A stretch of 27,780 bases of DNA from an uncultured Anaerococcus sp. (GCA_943913325.1 CALTXP010000013.1:1-27780); one strand, 5' to 3'. Numbered from the stretch's first letter, positions 1 to 8,553 are shown. Numbers and translations: made by a program. The notes: generated by a model from the sequence alone, not told the origin.

Positions 1-122
1 ATCCAGATGCTGTTGAATACCTAGTATCAAAAGGATACAGAGGAGTTCCGGTAATAAATATTGATGGAGAAGATATAGTAGGTTTTGATAAACCAGCTAT
101 AGAAGCAAAATTAGGTTTATAA
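1..122 (+). CDS. Glutaredoxin-like protein, C-terminal part (cut by window edge)
   Basis: Only the last 39 codons are present, read in frame from base 3 to the TAA at 120-122. The visible peptide contains GYRGVPVINIDGEDIVGFD, the typical second half of small glutaredoxin/NrdH/YruB-like thioredoxin-fold proteins: a cis-proline loop (GVPV) followed by the glycine-containing end of the fold and a short C-terminal helix (IEAKLGL). The CxxC active site would lie before the window, so a redox function cannot be confirmed here. Family assignment is from the cis-Pro region and C-terminal pattern; it could be any small member of the family. Confidence 0.75.
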   Translation, partial: PDAVEYLVSKGYRGVPVINIDGEDIVGFDKPAIEAKLGL

Positions 123-123
123 G

Positions 124-146
124 AAAGAGGGTTTGGCCCTCTTTTT
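124..146 (+). terminator. Rho-independent terminator of the glutaredoxin-like gene
   Basis: An 8-bp perfect stem (AAAGAGGG 124-131, CCCTCTTT 137-144) with a 5-nt loop and a T-rich tail starts two bases after the stop codon. It separates the first gene from the ilvA operon. The following ~135 bases (147-284) are very AT-rich and show nothing recognisable. Confidence 0.85.
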
Positions 147-284
147 CTATGCCTTTTTTATATTTAGCCCTTGATTGTTTTAAGAAATACCGTCATATTC
201 TATAGTATAGGAGTATAAAAACAATTTCATAAATTATTTTTATTAAGCTATATTTTATCAAATGATTTGTGATGAGAAAAAATT

Positions 285-312
285 TTTACAAATTTTAAAA
301 TATTGTTATAAT
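285..312 (+). promoter_or_regulatory. Promoter of the ilvA operon
   Basis: TTTACA (285-290) and a perfect TATAAT (307-312) are separated by 16 bp. This predicts a start site near 319 and a short leader carrying the AAAGGAAA ribosome site before the ATG at 335. It is probably the only promoter for the overlapping genes down to 6184. Confidence 0.6.
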
Positions 313-334
313 CTAATAAGAAAGGAAATGTATT

Positions 335-1519
335 ATGTTAAATTTTAAAGAAGCAAAATTAAGAGTTGATGAAGTTATCAACCCTACTCATTTATTTTAT
401 TCAGATTATTTTTCTGGAGTCTGCAATAATAACGTTTACATAAAGCCAGAAAACTTACAAAAAACTGGATCGTTCAAGCTTAGAGGAGCTTATAATAAGC
501 TTTCAAAACTTGATGATAAATCAAAAGAAGTTGGAATTATTACTGCAAGTGCAGGAAACCATGCTCAAGGAGTAGCTTATTCTGCTAATAAACTAGGTAT
601 AGATGCGACGATTTGTATGCCTGAACAAACTCCTATGATCAAGGTGGATGGAACTTTAAAATATGGAGCTAATGTAGATCTATATGGTAAAAGCTTTGAT
701 GAATGTAAAGAACATGCTATAGCTCTTGCTAAGGAAAAAGGGTATACATTTATACCACCATTTGATGATTTTGATGTTATAGAAGGGCAAGGAACTATAG
801 GTCTTGAGATAGTAGAAGAGTTAAAATATGTAGACTATGTAATAGTGCCTGTAGGTGGTGGTGGACTTATAGCTGGTATTGCAAAATGTATCAAGGAAAT
901 CAGCCCACTTATTAAGGTAATAGGTGTAGAACCATATACAGCTCGTTCGATGCAAGAATCCATCAAAAGCAGTAAAATAATTAAACTAGAGGGTGTAGAT
1001 ACAATAGCTGACGGTACAGCAGTTGCTGAAGTTGGTAAACATACATATGATATAGCAAAAGACTATGTAGATGACTGGATAACTGTAACAGATGAAGAAG
1101 TTCTAATGGCCTTTATAAATCTTATGGAAAAGCATAAGTTAGTAGCAGAGCCATCAGGAGCTTTAAGTCTTGCTGCACTTCAAAAACTTAATTTCTATAA
1201 TAAGAATGTCGTTTCAGTTATAAGTGGTGGTAATATAGATATGAGCTTTATCACAAAACTTATTAACCGAGGTTTATATGAAACAGGAAGAATAACTATT
1301 ATAAATGCTGAAATACCAAATATACCAGGTAGTCTTCAAGAACTTCTTGCTGATATTGCTTATACAAAAGCAAATGTAATTTCTATAGATCACGATAGTT
1401 TAAAACAGACATCAAGATTTAAGAATATTAATGTAGAAATCACCCTTGAAACTAATGGTCCAGAGCATGTTAAGAAAATATGGGATGTTTTGACTAAGAA
1501 AGGATACATTATACATTGA
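335..1519 (+). CDS. ilvA: Threonine ammonia-lyase (threonine dehydratase), PLP-dependent
   Basis: Converts L-threonine to 2-oxobutyrate and ammonia in the cytoplasm. The 394-residue protein has the PLP-lysine motif GSFKLRGA with Lys48, the phosphate-binding glycine loop VGGGGLIAG near 173-181, and a single C-terminal ACT-type domain from about residue 320. A length near 400 with one ACT domain fits the TdcB-like/short IlvA form rather than the ~510-residue two-ACT E. coli biosynthetic IlvA, so it may be catabolic or biosynthetic; no other isoleucine-pathway gene is visible. The start is well placed behind AAAGGAAA and a good promoter. Its stop overlaps the TTG start of the next gene in TTGA, so the two are probably translationally coupled. 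Confidence 0.93.
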   Translation: MLNFKEAKLRVDEVINPTHLFYSDYFSGVCNNNVYIKPENLQKTGSFKLRGAYNKLSKLDDKSKEVGIITASAGNHAQGVAYSANKLGIDATICMPEQTPMIKVDGTLKYGANVDLYGKSFDECKEHAIALAKEKGYTFIPPFDDFDVIEGQGTIGLEIVEELKYVDYVIVPVGGGGLIAGIAKCIKEISPLIKVIGVEPYTARSMQESIKSSKIIKLEGVDTIADGTAVAEVGKHTYDIAKDYVDDWITVTDEEVLMAFINLMEKHKLVAEPSGALSLAALQKLNFYNKNVVSVISGGNIDMSFITKLINRGLYETGRITIINAEIPNIPGSLQELLADIAYTKANVISIDHDSLKQTSRFKNINVEITLETNGPEHVKKIWDVLTKKGYIIH

Positions 1520-2943
1520 TTTTTGAAAATCTACTTAAAAAAATTGAGTATGTAGAATATAAAAAACAAAATAATATAGAATTACAAAATATTACTAATA
1601 ATTCAAAAAATGTAAAATATGATGATATATTTGTGGCCGTAGCTGGAAATCTTAGCGACGGCCATAAATATATAAAAGATGCTATAGCAAATGGGGCAAA
1701 AACAATTGTCTACAAAAATGATATAAACTTTGAAGATGGTATCAACTATATCAAAGTTAGTGACAGTAGAAAGGCTCTATCAGATATATCAAATATCCTA
1801 GAAGATTACCCCTCAAAAAAGATGACAGTAATAGGGGTTACAGGAACTAATGGTAAGACTACAACAGCAACTACTATATATTATCTTATGAAAGAAATAT
1901 ATGATTCTGCTACAAATATTGGTACAGATGGTACATTTATAGGAGATAAGAGAACTGATAATTCAAATACAACCCCAGATATTTACCTATTAAATAAGAT
2001 TTTTAATGAGAGCTTAGATAATGGTATAGATAAGGTAGTACTTGAGGCATCAAGCCATGGTCTTTATCAGAACCGTCTTAAGGGTATTGACTTTGACTAT
2101 GGGATATTTACCAATCTTTCTACAGAGCATTTAGATTATCATAAGACTATGGATAATTATTTTGATGCAAAGATGATTTTGCTTGAAAATTCTAAAAATA
2201 AACTTGTAAATATAGATGATCCATATGGCAAAAAGGCTAAGGAAAGATTTATAGATGCTATAAGCTTTGGCTTAGATGAAAATGCAGACTATAGAGCGAT
2301 TGATATTAAGAAAAATGAAACTACTACTGATTTTAAGTTAAAGGGAGTAGATTTTACTATAAATTCTATAGCTGATTATGAAATTTATAATAAACTTGCA
2401 GCCATAGCTACATTAAATCTCATGGGAGCTAGCTTAGAGGAGATATCTAGTAAATTAAAAGAATTTAAGGGTATCCCATCAAGGTTTCAATATGTAGAAA
2501 ATGACTTAGGAAAAAATATAATAATAGATTTTGCTCATACCCCAAGAGCCTTTGAGGCAATTTTTAAGTCTATTCCAAAAGATGTAAAAACTATAGCAGT
2601 CTTTGGTATAAATGGAGATAGAAATGCTGAGTTTAGAAGGTTAATAGGTAATGCTTGTGCAAAAAATGATGTTTTTGCGGTAGTAACAACTGATGATCCT
2701 AAATTCCAAACTTATGAGCAAATTAGGGATGAGATAGTAGTAGGTATTAAGGAACTTGGTGGAGAGTATGAGACAATTAAAGACCGTAAGGAAGCTATGA
2801 CTTATGCTATAAAAAAAGCTGATAAGGGCGATTACATCCTAATGCTAGGTAAGGGTGAGGAGCATTTTTTAAAACTAAATGGTAATGAAAAAACTCCTTA
2901 TAATGAATACGAAACTGTTCTAGAGGCAATAGCAGCTCAATGA
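1516..2943 (+). CDS. murE: MurE-type Mur ligase (UDP-MurNAc-tripeptide synthase family)
   Basis: ATP-dependent ligase expected to add the third amino acid to UDP-MurNAc-L-Ala-D-Glu in peptidoglycan synthesis. The 475-residue protein has the N-terminal substrate domain (NSKNVKYDDIFVAVAG, 29-44), the ATP loop GVTGTNGKTTT (108-118), the EASSHG motif (177-182) and a C-terminal Mur ligase domain. Two motifs are atypical: the amino-acid specificity site reads TTDDPK (391-396) instead of the DNPR of diaminopimelate enzymes, and the usual C-terminal GKGHE is GKGEE (445-449). This suggests a non-DAP substrate such as lysine or ornithine, or a MurE paralogue. It starts with TTG at 1516, behind AGAAAGGA, inside the ilvA stop, and ends in ATGA overlap with the next gene. 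Confidence 0.85.
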   Translation: MIFENLLKKIEYVEYKKQNNIELQNITNNSKNVKYDDIFVAVAGNLSDGHKYIKDAIANGAKTIVYKNDINFEDGINYIKVSDSRKALSDISNILEDYPSKKMTVIGVTGTNGKTTTATTIYYLMKEIYDSATNIGTDGTFIGDKRTDNSNTTPDIYLLNKIFNESLDNGIDKVVLEASSHGLYQNRLKGIDFDYGIFTNLSTEHLDYHKTMDNYFDAKMILLENSKNKLVNIDDPYGKKAKERFIDAISFGLDENADYRAIDIKKNETTTDFKLKGVDFTINSIADYEIYNKLAAIATLNLMGASLEEISSKLKEFKGIPSRFQYVENDLGKNIIIDFAHTPRAFEAIFKSIPKDVKTIAVFGINGDRNAEFRRLIGNACAKNDVFAVVTTDDPKFQTYEQIRDEIVVGIKELGGEYETIKDRKEAMTYAIKKADKGDYILMLGKGEEHFLKLNGNEKTPYNEYETVLEAIAAQ

Positions 2944-4148
2944 AAATTATAGTAATTGGTGCAGGAGTAGCAGGCTTATTCTTTGCAAACTTTATGGGAA
3001 AATCTAATGTCAAAGTTTTAGATAAAAATGAGTTTGCAGGAAGAAAATTGCTTGCAACTGGAAATGGCCGTTGTAATTTCACTAATCTTAATTATGGTGT
3101 GGATAATTTTACATCATCAAATGATGATTTTGTAAAAAATATAATAGATTATTTTACAAATAGGGATCTTATAGATTACTTTCATGAAATTGGTATAGCA
3201 ACTACACACCTTCCATCAGGTAGATGCTATCCAAAGACTATGTCTAGTAAGACTGTAAGAGATAGCCTTTACTTATCAGCTAAAGAAAATACAGAATTTA
3301 TATTTAATGAGGAAGTAACTGACATTGATTTTATAAAAAAAAGCATAGTGACTTCTAAAAACTTATATAAGTATGACAAATTAGTCATAGCTACAGGGGG
3401 CACTAGTCTTAGAAATTCAGGATCTGATGGCAAGATTTTTAATATAATAAGAGATGATATCCCTCTTAGCAAGATGACTTATGCTATAACTAATTATGAA
3501 ACTAAACAAAGACTTTCAAAAAAAGCTAAGGGAACTAAGGTTTCTGCAAGAGCTATCCTATTTGTAGACGGTAAATATGTAAGAGAGTCTATAGATGATA
3601 TTATATTCCAAGATTACGGATTAACTGGAACAGCTATCCTGGATCTTTCTAATGATTTGTCCTTATATTTAATGAAAAATAGAAAATGTGAGATTAGAAT
3701 AGACTTCTTTCCTGAGTATAATAGGAAAGATTTTAGAGATTTTTTATATAAGTTATCAAAAAAATTCCCTAATAGGCCTATTAAGGAAATATTAATAGGT
3801 ATAATAAATGAGAAACTAATAGATGATATACTAAAGATATCAAGTGTTAGTTTCAGTGAAATAAGCGGGAATTTAAGTGACAAGGATTTTGATAACTTAG
3901 CAAAAAGTCTAAAAAGCTTAAGTTTTTCGGTTAAAAAGATTCATGATAAAGAAAATGCACAGGTTACTATTGGTGGAGTTGATATTAGATATATTAATCC
4001 TAAAAGCATGGCTTCTACTATCTATCCGGATGTTTTTTTTATAGGAGAATGCCTAGAAGTAGCAGGAGCTTGTGGAGGTTATAATATTAGCTGGGCCGCA
4101 TCAACTGCCAAGGTAGCCAGTGATTATATAAGGAGCTTAGATGTTTAA
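2940..4148 (+). CDS. HI0933/BaiN-family NAD(P)/FAD-dependent oxidoreductase
   Basis: A 402-residue flavoprotein of the HI0933/YhiN/BaiN family. The N-terminal dinucleotide motif is GAGVAGLFFANF (residues 7-18). It is followed by the family signature GRKLLATGNGRCNFTN, and the C-terminal FAD site reads IGECLEVAGACGGYNISWA. Some family members (BaiN) reduce unsaturated bile acid intermediates, but most are uncharacterised, so the substrate is unknown. The ATG lies in an ATGA overlap with the murE-like stop. The stop runs 8 bases into the next gene, so both ends are translationally coupled to neighbours with no obvious metabolic link. Confidence 0.9.
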   Translation: MKIIVIGAGVAGLFFANFMGKSNVKVLDKNEFAGRKLLATGNGRCNFTNLNYGVDNFTSSNDDFVKNIIDYFTNRDLIDYFHEIGIATTHLPSGRCYPKTMSSKTVRDSLYLSAKENTEFIFNEEVTDIDFIKKSIVTSKNLYKYDKLVIATGGTSLRNSGSDGKIFNIIRDDIPLSKMTYAITNYETKQRLSKKAKGTKVSARAILFVDGKYVRESIDDIIFQDYGLTGTAILDLSNDLSLYLMKNRKCEIRIDFFPEYNRKDFRDFLYKLSKKFPNRPIKEILIGIINEKLIDDILKISSVSFSEISGNLSDKDFDNLAKSLKSLSFSVKKIHDKENAQVTIGGVDIRYINPKSMASTIYPDVFFIGECLEVAGACGGYNISWAASTAKVASDYIRSLDV

Positions 4149-5433
4149 AATAAGTAGAAACTTAAACGAAATGAAATATAATGGTGAATCCATTAAGCTT
4201 GCAATAATAGGAGCAGGTAAGATGGGTACTAGCCTTATATCACAATTATCAAATATAGACGCTATGGAAGTTAAGCTAGTAATTGATAGAACACCACAAA
4301 AAGCTATAGATGCCTTAAGAAAAGCGGGTATTCCAGAAGAACGAATAATATATACTGATGATTATAATGAGGGATATGAAGTATTAGAAAAAGGCTATGT
4401 ATGTGTGTCAACTAATTATAGACTTTGCTATAAACTTTTACAAATAAATGCTGTTGTAGATTGTACAGGAAACCCTTCATTTGGTGCTGTAATAGCTCGT
4501 AAAACAATACAATATCACAAGCATATGATTTCGTTTAATGTTGAATGTGAAGCAACCGTAGGGCCTGTTTTACATGATATGGCAAAAAAAGCAGGTGTTG
4601 TTTACACAGGAATCTTAGGAGATGAACCAGGTGCAATCATAGACCTATGCGACCAAGCTTTTGGTATGGGTCTAGATGTTCTTGTAGCTGCAAAAGGTAA
4701 AAATAATAAGCTTGATGAGTATGCAACTCCAGAAACCTTAAAAGAAGAGGCTAAAGGAAAAAAATTATCTGCAAAAATGCTAACAAGCTTTGTAGATGGT
4801 ACAAATACAATGATTGAGCTTAACTCTGTATGTAATGCCTTAGGATTTTTACCTGATACATTTGGCTGTCATGGTATAAAAACTAGTCCAGAAACAGCTG
4901 TTGAAGATTTTAAGTTGAAGAGAGATGGTGGAGTTTTAGATAATTATAATATAGTAGAATTTTCTAAGGGAATGGCTCCAGGCGTCTTTGTTATCGCTAC
5001 AAGCGATAAAGAAGATGTAAGAGATCTTATGAAATTTTTAGGCTTTGGTGATGGTCCGAATTATCTATTATATAGACCATATCACTTAACAAGTCTTGAG
5101 GCACCTATTACTATTTATAATGCTGTAGTAGAAAATGAGCCTACAATTGCACCTATCCAAGGGCAGGTTGCAGATACTATAACAGTAGCAAAAAGAGATA
5201 TAAAAGCAGGAGAAAATCTAGATGGTATTGGAAGTGAGAAAGTATATGGAAAGCTTACCAGCCACACAAGATCAATGAAAGAAGACTTACTCCCTATAGG
5301 ATTAATAACTCCTAAGACAGTAGCAAAATGTGATATCTCAAAAGATACATTGATAGATATGAGTATGGTAGAAATAGATGAAAGAGCTACTATAACAAGA
5401 CTTAGACGTAGGCAAAATTCTATGAAATTGTAG
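4141..5433 (+). CDS. NAD(P)-dependent oxidoreductase with C-terminal SAF domain (homoserine-dehydrogenase-like)
   Basis: The 430-residue protein has a Rossmann fold near its N-terminus (AIIGAGKMGTSL, 21-32) with a following acidic strand end (LVIDR). The middle catalytic region resembles predicted homoserine dehydrogenases (COG4091 type; FNVECEATVGP and GDEPGAI motifs). The last ~90 residues (from about 340) look like a SAF/AFP-type beta-clip domain (KRDIKAGENLDGIGSE). Members act on small hydroxy or aldehyde substrates, and the true substrate cannot be read from sequence. It overlaps the flavoprotein gene by 8 nt. Co-transcription with threonine ammonia-lyase would suit amino-acid-derived carbon metabolism, but that is inference. 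A classic ACT-domain homoserine dehydrogenase is not indicated. Confidence 0.8.
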   Translation: MFKISRNLNEMKYNGESIKLAIIGAGKMGTSLISQLSNIDAMEVKLVIDRTPQKAIDALRKAGIPEERIIYTDDYNEGYEVLEKGYVCVSTNYRLCYKLLQINAVVDCTGNPSFGAVIARKTIQYHKHMISFNVECEATVGPVLHDMAKKAGVVYTGILGDEPGAIIDLCDQAFGMGLDVLVAAKGKNNKLDEYATPETLKEEAKGKKLSAKMLTSFVDGTNTMIELNSVCNALGFLPDTFGCHGIKTSPETAVEDFKLKRDGGVLDNYNIVEFSKGMAPGVFVIATSDKEDVRDLMKFLGFGDGPNYLLYRPYHLTSLEAPITIYNAVVENEPTIAPIQGQVADTITVAKRDIKAGENLDGIGSEKVYGKLTSHTRSMKEDLLPIGLITPKTVAKCDISKDTLIDMSMVEIDERATITRLRRRQNSMKL

Positions 5434-5439
5434 GCAGCC

Positions 5440-6184
5440 ATGGTAGATAAATATAAAATATACTCGGATTATCTAAACAAAGAAATCACATACAATTTCT
5501 TAGCTAATCCAGACTCGGATATATTTATATACTTCTTTGATGGACAGAATTTATTTTATCTTGAGGATGCCTACATGGATGCTACATTTGGTATGAAAGA
5601 AGCCTTAGATCAATAGGCAAACTACCAATGTAGTGGGTATATTTGCCCCTTATGATGACAATCGAACCAATGAATATACTCCTTACAAAGAGATTGATTA
5701 TAATGCACCAGAATATTTTGATATGGACCTAGACTATAATCCACTTGGGATCAAAACAGGTAAATTTATCGTAGAGGAACTAATACCACAGGTTGAAAAA
5801 TCAAAACCAGTATCAACTAGACTAATAGGAGGAGCATCCCTAGGAGGACTAATGAGCTTATATATGGGGGCGACTTATCCAAAGATATTTCCAGCAGTTC
5901 TTGCTATGAGTTCTCATTTTAATATAAATCTTATAGAGTCGGGTAGATTTCTGGATAAATTTGACGATAAAAAACAAAAAGTCTACCTGGATGTAGGTGA
6001 TAATGAATATAAGGACAATAAAATTTTGACCCAATCCTATATAGATATTAATAAGATAGTGGCAGGATTTTTAGTTGATAAGGTAGACATAATGTTTAGG
6101 GTCTATGAGGATGCAACCCACCATGAAAGGGACTGGGCAAAGAGAATGCCTGAAGCTCTGGAATTCTTATTAAAGGATAATTAA
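5440..6184 (+). pseudogene. Esterase D-like alpha/beta hydrolase, frameshifted
   Basis: An ATG at 5440 opens a frame encoding about 58 residues (MVDKYKIYSDYLNKE, then IFIYFFDGQNLF and GMKEALDQ) that ends at TAG 5614-5616. The homologous protein continues at once in the next frame (RQTTNVVGIFAPYDDNR onward) to 6184. One-base removal, or two-base gain, near 5611-5615 would restore a protein of about 248 residues. The second half keeps a complete catalytic set of the PF00756 esterase family: nucleophile in GASLGG, acid in LDVGDNE, histidine in ATHHERDW. A shorter protein could start at GTG 5633, but it would lack the first strands of the fold. There is no homopolymer at the junction, so programmed slippage is unlikely. 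It follows the SAF gene by 6 nt as the operon's last member. Confidence 0.8.
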
Positions 6185-6194
6185 TAAAAAAATC

Positions 6195-6373
6195 AAGGGG
6201 CTGTTGCAAATCAATAGATATCTATCGTTCCATCATTGGGATACACTCTGAGAAAATTTGAGATTTAGCCCGCCGGCTCATTAAGGCACTTAGCCCATTA
6301 GCTGACTGAGACATTTTCTTAGAGGGGGCCAGAATGATTTTGGAACGGTTTATCTATTTTGCAACAGCCCCTT
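6195..6373. mobile_element. MITE-like element with long imperfect inverted repeat (also a likely bidirectional terminator)
   Basis: The ends are inverted copies: AAGGGGCTGTTGCAAAT at the left (from 6195) and TTTTGCAACAGCCCCTT at the right (to 6373). Pairing continues inward through AGATA/TATCT, CGTTCCA/TGGAACG, ATCATT/AATGAT and GAGAAAAT/ATTTTCTT, leaving a central ~50-base region. There is room for no transposase. No clear target-site duplication is visible beside the AAGGGG/CCCCTT ends. The terminal GCTGTTGCAAA resembles IS6-type ends known from Firmicutes, so mobilisation in trans is possible. T-runs outside both ends (CCCCTTTTT on +, CCCCTTGATTTTTTT on -) mean it can stop transcription of both convergent flanking units. 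Confidence 0.7.
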
Positions 6374-6381
6374 TTTCATAC

Positions 6382-7185
6382 CTACAATCTATATTCAATC
6401 CAATTTATTATGTCAGATATTATCTCATCTTTCTTCCACTCGTTAAGTATTTCGTGGAAGCAATTTTTATATAACTTTATCGAAACATCCTTGCCTGTTA
6501 GGGCATTGAAGTTATTTACTGAGTCTTTAAAGGAAACTATCGGGTCTTCGTAACCGTGGAGGATAAGGGTGTCATATTTGATATTTGAAACATTTTCCTT
6601 ATACCAATCAAGACCTTCACTTAGGCTATAAACTAGACCTGCAGTAAAAGATGTAAGATTTAGTGGGTCATTGGCATAGTCAGTGCGTACTTCTTCTACT
6701 GAGCATACGCCTGGACCTAGTTCGTTAGCTAGCTTAAAATGCAAATCAAGGCCTGCTGGGGCAGATTTGAATACTCCGGCTTCATCGTAGGTTACAGCTC
6801 CAGAAGTGATGAGTCCGCCTATATTTAGATCTGGGTATTTTGCTGCAAATAGACTAACTGCATAGCCACCCATGGAGTGACCTAAAAGATATACTGGTAT
6901 ATCTTTATTTTCATCTAGGGCAATTTTCACAACCTCATAGACATCATCTATCAATTCATTAAAATCATTAAAATAGCCCCTATCTCCTTCAGATTTGCCG
7001 TGTCCCCTATGGTCAAATCTATAAGTTGATATGCCTTCTTCATGAAATTTATCTGCTAGATAGTCATAACGACCTTGGTGTTCAGCTAGGCCATGGACAA
7101 TTACTACAGCTGCCTTGGCGTTATCTACCTTTTCAAAGTTTGTAAATAGCTTCATTCCATCAAATGATTTTATAAATTCGTTCAT
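6382..7185 (-). CDS. Alpha/beta hydrolase, monoacylglycerol lipase/lysophospholipase-like
   Basis: The 267-residue cytoplasmic serine hydrolase resembles PldB/monoacylglycerol lipase. It has the oxyanion region IVHGLAEHQGRY (29-40), the family-typical FDHRGHGKSEG (57-67), nucleophile Ser104 in GHSMGG, Asp214 in GYEDPIV and His244 in CFHEILNE. No signal peptide is seen. The start follows a strong GAGGGGG ribosome site. Its stop lies only 8 bases from the MITE-like element, which probably ends its transcript. The likely substrate is a monoacylglycerol or lysophospholipid; glycerol released would feed the glp locus in this window, but that link is inference only. Confidence 0.85.
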   Translation of the reverse strand: MNEFIKSFDGMKLFTNFEKVDNAKAAVVIVHGLAEHQGRYDYLADKFHEEGISTYRFDHRGHGKSEGDRGYFNDFNELIDDVYEVVKIALDENKDIPVYLLGHSMGGYAVSLFAAKYPDLNIGGLITSGAVTYDEAGVFKSAPAGLDLHFKLANELGPGVCSVEEVRTDYANDPLNLTSFTAGLVYSLSEGLDWYKENVSNIKYDTLILHGYEDPIVSFKDSVNNFNALTGKDVSIKLYKNCFHEILNEWKKDEIISDIINWIEYRL

Positions 7186-7239
7186 ATTTCCCCCTCAGGA
7201 TATCGTTTTTATTTATATACCCAAATTTTTAGAGAATAT

Positions 7240-7263
7240 AAAAAACCAGGGTCTTGACCCTGG
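7240..7263 (-). terminator. Rho-independent terminator of the flavoprotein gene at 7275-8456
   Basis: The perfect 7-bp stem CCAGGGT/ACCCTGG (7246-7263) has a 4-base loop. On the minus strand it is followed by a run of six T (7240-7245). It lies 12 bases beyond the stop codon and separates the flavoprotein gene from the downstream hydrolase gene. Confidence 0.85.
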
Positions 7264-7274
7264 ATAGATATTTA

Positions 7275-8456
7275 TTAATCATAAGATAATATATCGTATA
7301 ATTTTGTTTCTGATAATTTCTTATGGAAAAATACTACATCTTTAACATCATTTTGGTATCTGATATCTCCCCAAAGGATACCGCCTACGTATTGGCCACT
7401 CATCTTAAATAGTTTGTAAATATTACCATCTTTCTCACTAGATAGTTCTTCTATACCTTCACCTGAAGTAATTCCTGCTGAAAATATCTTTGTATCACCT
7501 ATCATTAAAGTTGAGAAAGGTTTTGGTTTTTCGTAGCATTCGTTGCTACCTGTCATATTATGCCCTGCAATTTTACCCATTTCTTGGCTGGAAGTCCATA
7601 AGCCAATTGTGAAATTACCTATTTGAGCACAATCTCCTGCAGCAAATATATTTTCTTTTTCAGTTTGTAAGGTATCATCTACTATAATTCCACGATCTAC
7701 TTCAAGTCCTGAATTTTTAGCAACTTCTATATTTGATCTAACACCAGCTTGAACCATTACTGCATCAGCTGGGATTTCGCTTCCATCAGCTAGCTTAACT
7801 CCTGTCACTTTACCATCTTTAGATAGAATCTCACTAGTATTTTTACCAGTATAAGTTGTAATTCCTATCTCATTTAATGTACTTTCAAGCTTATTAGAGA
7901 GATCTTGGTCTAGCTGACGGGATAATAGGTAGTCAAAGCTTTCTATAACTGTAACTTTTTTACCTAGAAGTTTTGCAGAATAAGCAGCTTCAAGACCTAA
8001 AATGCCTCCACCTATAACAATAACTTTATCTTTGCCGTTTACATAATCTTTGAAATTCATTAGATCATCGATGGTTCTTATAGCAAAAACTCCATCACTG
8101 TTAATATTTGTTATTGGTGGTACAAATGGATGAGCTCCTGTAGCAAGTAGAGCTTTTTTATATTCTATTTCTTCTCCATCTGAGAGAATAGCTACATTTC
8201 TATCTAAGTCCAATTTATTTACAGATGTTTTGAGCCTTTCATCTATCTTTCTTTCGCTATACCATGGTTCTTTTTTTACATAGAGATCATCATCATTGAA
8301 TTCTTTAGAAATCAAATCAGAAAGTCTTGTTCTCCAATATGTGCTTGGTTTTTCATCTGATACTATAAGTATTTTTGCATCAGCATCTTTTTTTCTAATC
8401 TCTTCTGTAGCAGAAAGACCAGCTATACCATTTCCTATTATTAAATAATCATACAT
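7275..8456 (-). CDS. FAD/NAD(P)-dependent oxidoreductase, NADH:rubredoxin-reductase-like
   Basis: The ~393-residue pyridine-nucleotide-disulfide-type reductase has the first dinucleotide fold IIGNGIAGLSA (6-16), a second NAD(P) fold VIVIGGGILGLEAA near 148, and the FAD site NIFAAGDCAQIG. There is no CxxC redox disulfide, as in rubredoxin reductases and the NirB N-terminal half. It is therefore likely an NADH-dependent reductase of rubredoxin or a similar carrier in oxygen or peroxide detoxification. The start chosen is the ATG at 8454-8456, because AAGAGGTG sits 6 bases upstream. A GTG three codons earlier would overlap that ribosome site. No rubredoxin gene is adjacent. Confidence 0.85.
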   Translation of the reverse strand: MYDYLIIGNGIAGLSATEEIRKKDADAKILIVSDEKPSTYWRTRLSDLISKEFNDDDLYVKKEPWYSERKIDERLKTSVNKLDLDRNVAILSDGEEIEYKKALLATGAHPFVPPITNINSDGVFAIRTIDDLMNFKDYVNGKDKVIVIGGGILGLEAAYSAKLLGKKVTVIESFDYLLSRQLDQDLSNKLESTLNEIGITTYTGKNTSEILSKDGKVTGVKLADGSEIPADAVMVQAGVRSNIEVAKNSGLEVDRGIIVDDTLQTEKENIFAAGDCAQIGNFTIGLWTSSQEMGKIAGHNMTGSNECYEKPKPFSTLMIGDTKIFSAGITSGEGIEELSSEKDGNIYKLFKMSGQYVGGILWGDIRYQNDVKDVVFFHKKLSETKLYDILSYD

Positions 8457-8492
8457 ATATAACACCTCTTAAATTTTAATTATTTATTGTCT

Positions 8493-8520
8493 ATGTTAAA
8501 TTTTACCCGAAATTTGACAA
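8493..8520 (-). promoter_or_regulatory. Possible promoter of the rubredoxin-reductase-like gene
   Basis: On the minus strand TTGTCA (8515-8520) and a weak TAACAT (8493-8498) are 16 bp apart. The -35 box coincides with the TTGACA visible on the plus strand at 8514-8519, so the two divergent genes may share this segment. Confidence 0.4.
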
Positions 8521-8547
8521 ATTACTTAAAAACAATAATGGTATAAT
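8514..8547 (+). promoter_or_regulatory. Extended -10 promoter of the GNAT gene, placing the start site at or next to the ATG
   Basis: TGGTATAAT (8539-8547) is a perfect -10 box with the TGn extension. TTGACA lies upstream at 8514-8519, but the 22-bp gap is too long for a normal pair. The expected start site, about 7 bases past the -10, falls at 8553-8555, on the ATG at 8554. Confidence 0.55.
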
Positions 8548-8553
8548 AATTTT

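Noticed and set aside
5115..5441. 108-codon minus-strand frame
   Set aside because: Antisense to the SAF-domain part of the oxidoreductase, with no family resemblance and no promoter or ribosome site.
5605..5640. Programmed ribosomal frameshift in the esterase
   Set aside because: No slippery heptamer or homopolymer and no obvious downstream pseudoknot; decay or sequencing error explains it better.
6359..6553. 64-codon frame on the + strand starting inside the MITE-like element
   Set aside because: It runs antisense into the well-supported hydrolase gene and begins within the inverted repeat; there is no ribosome site.
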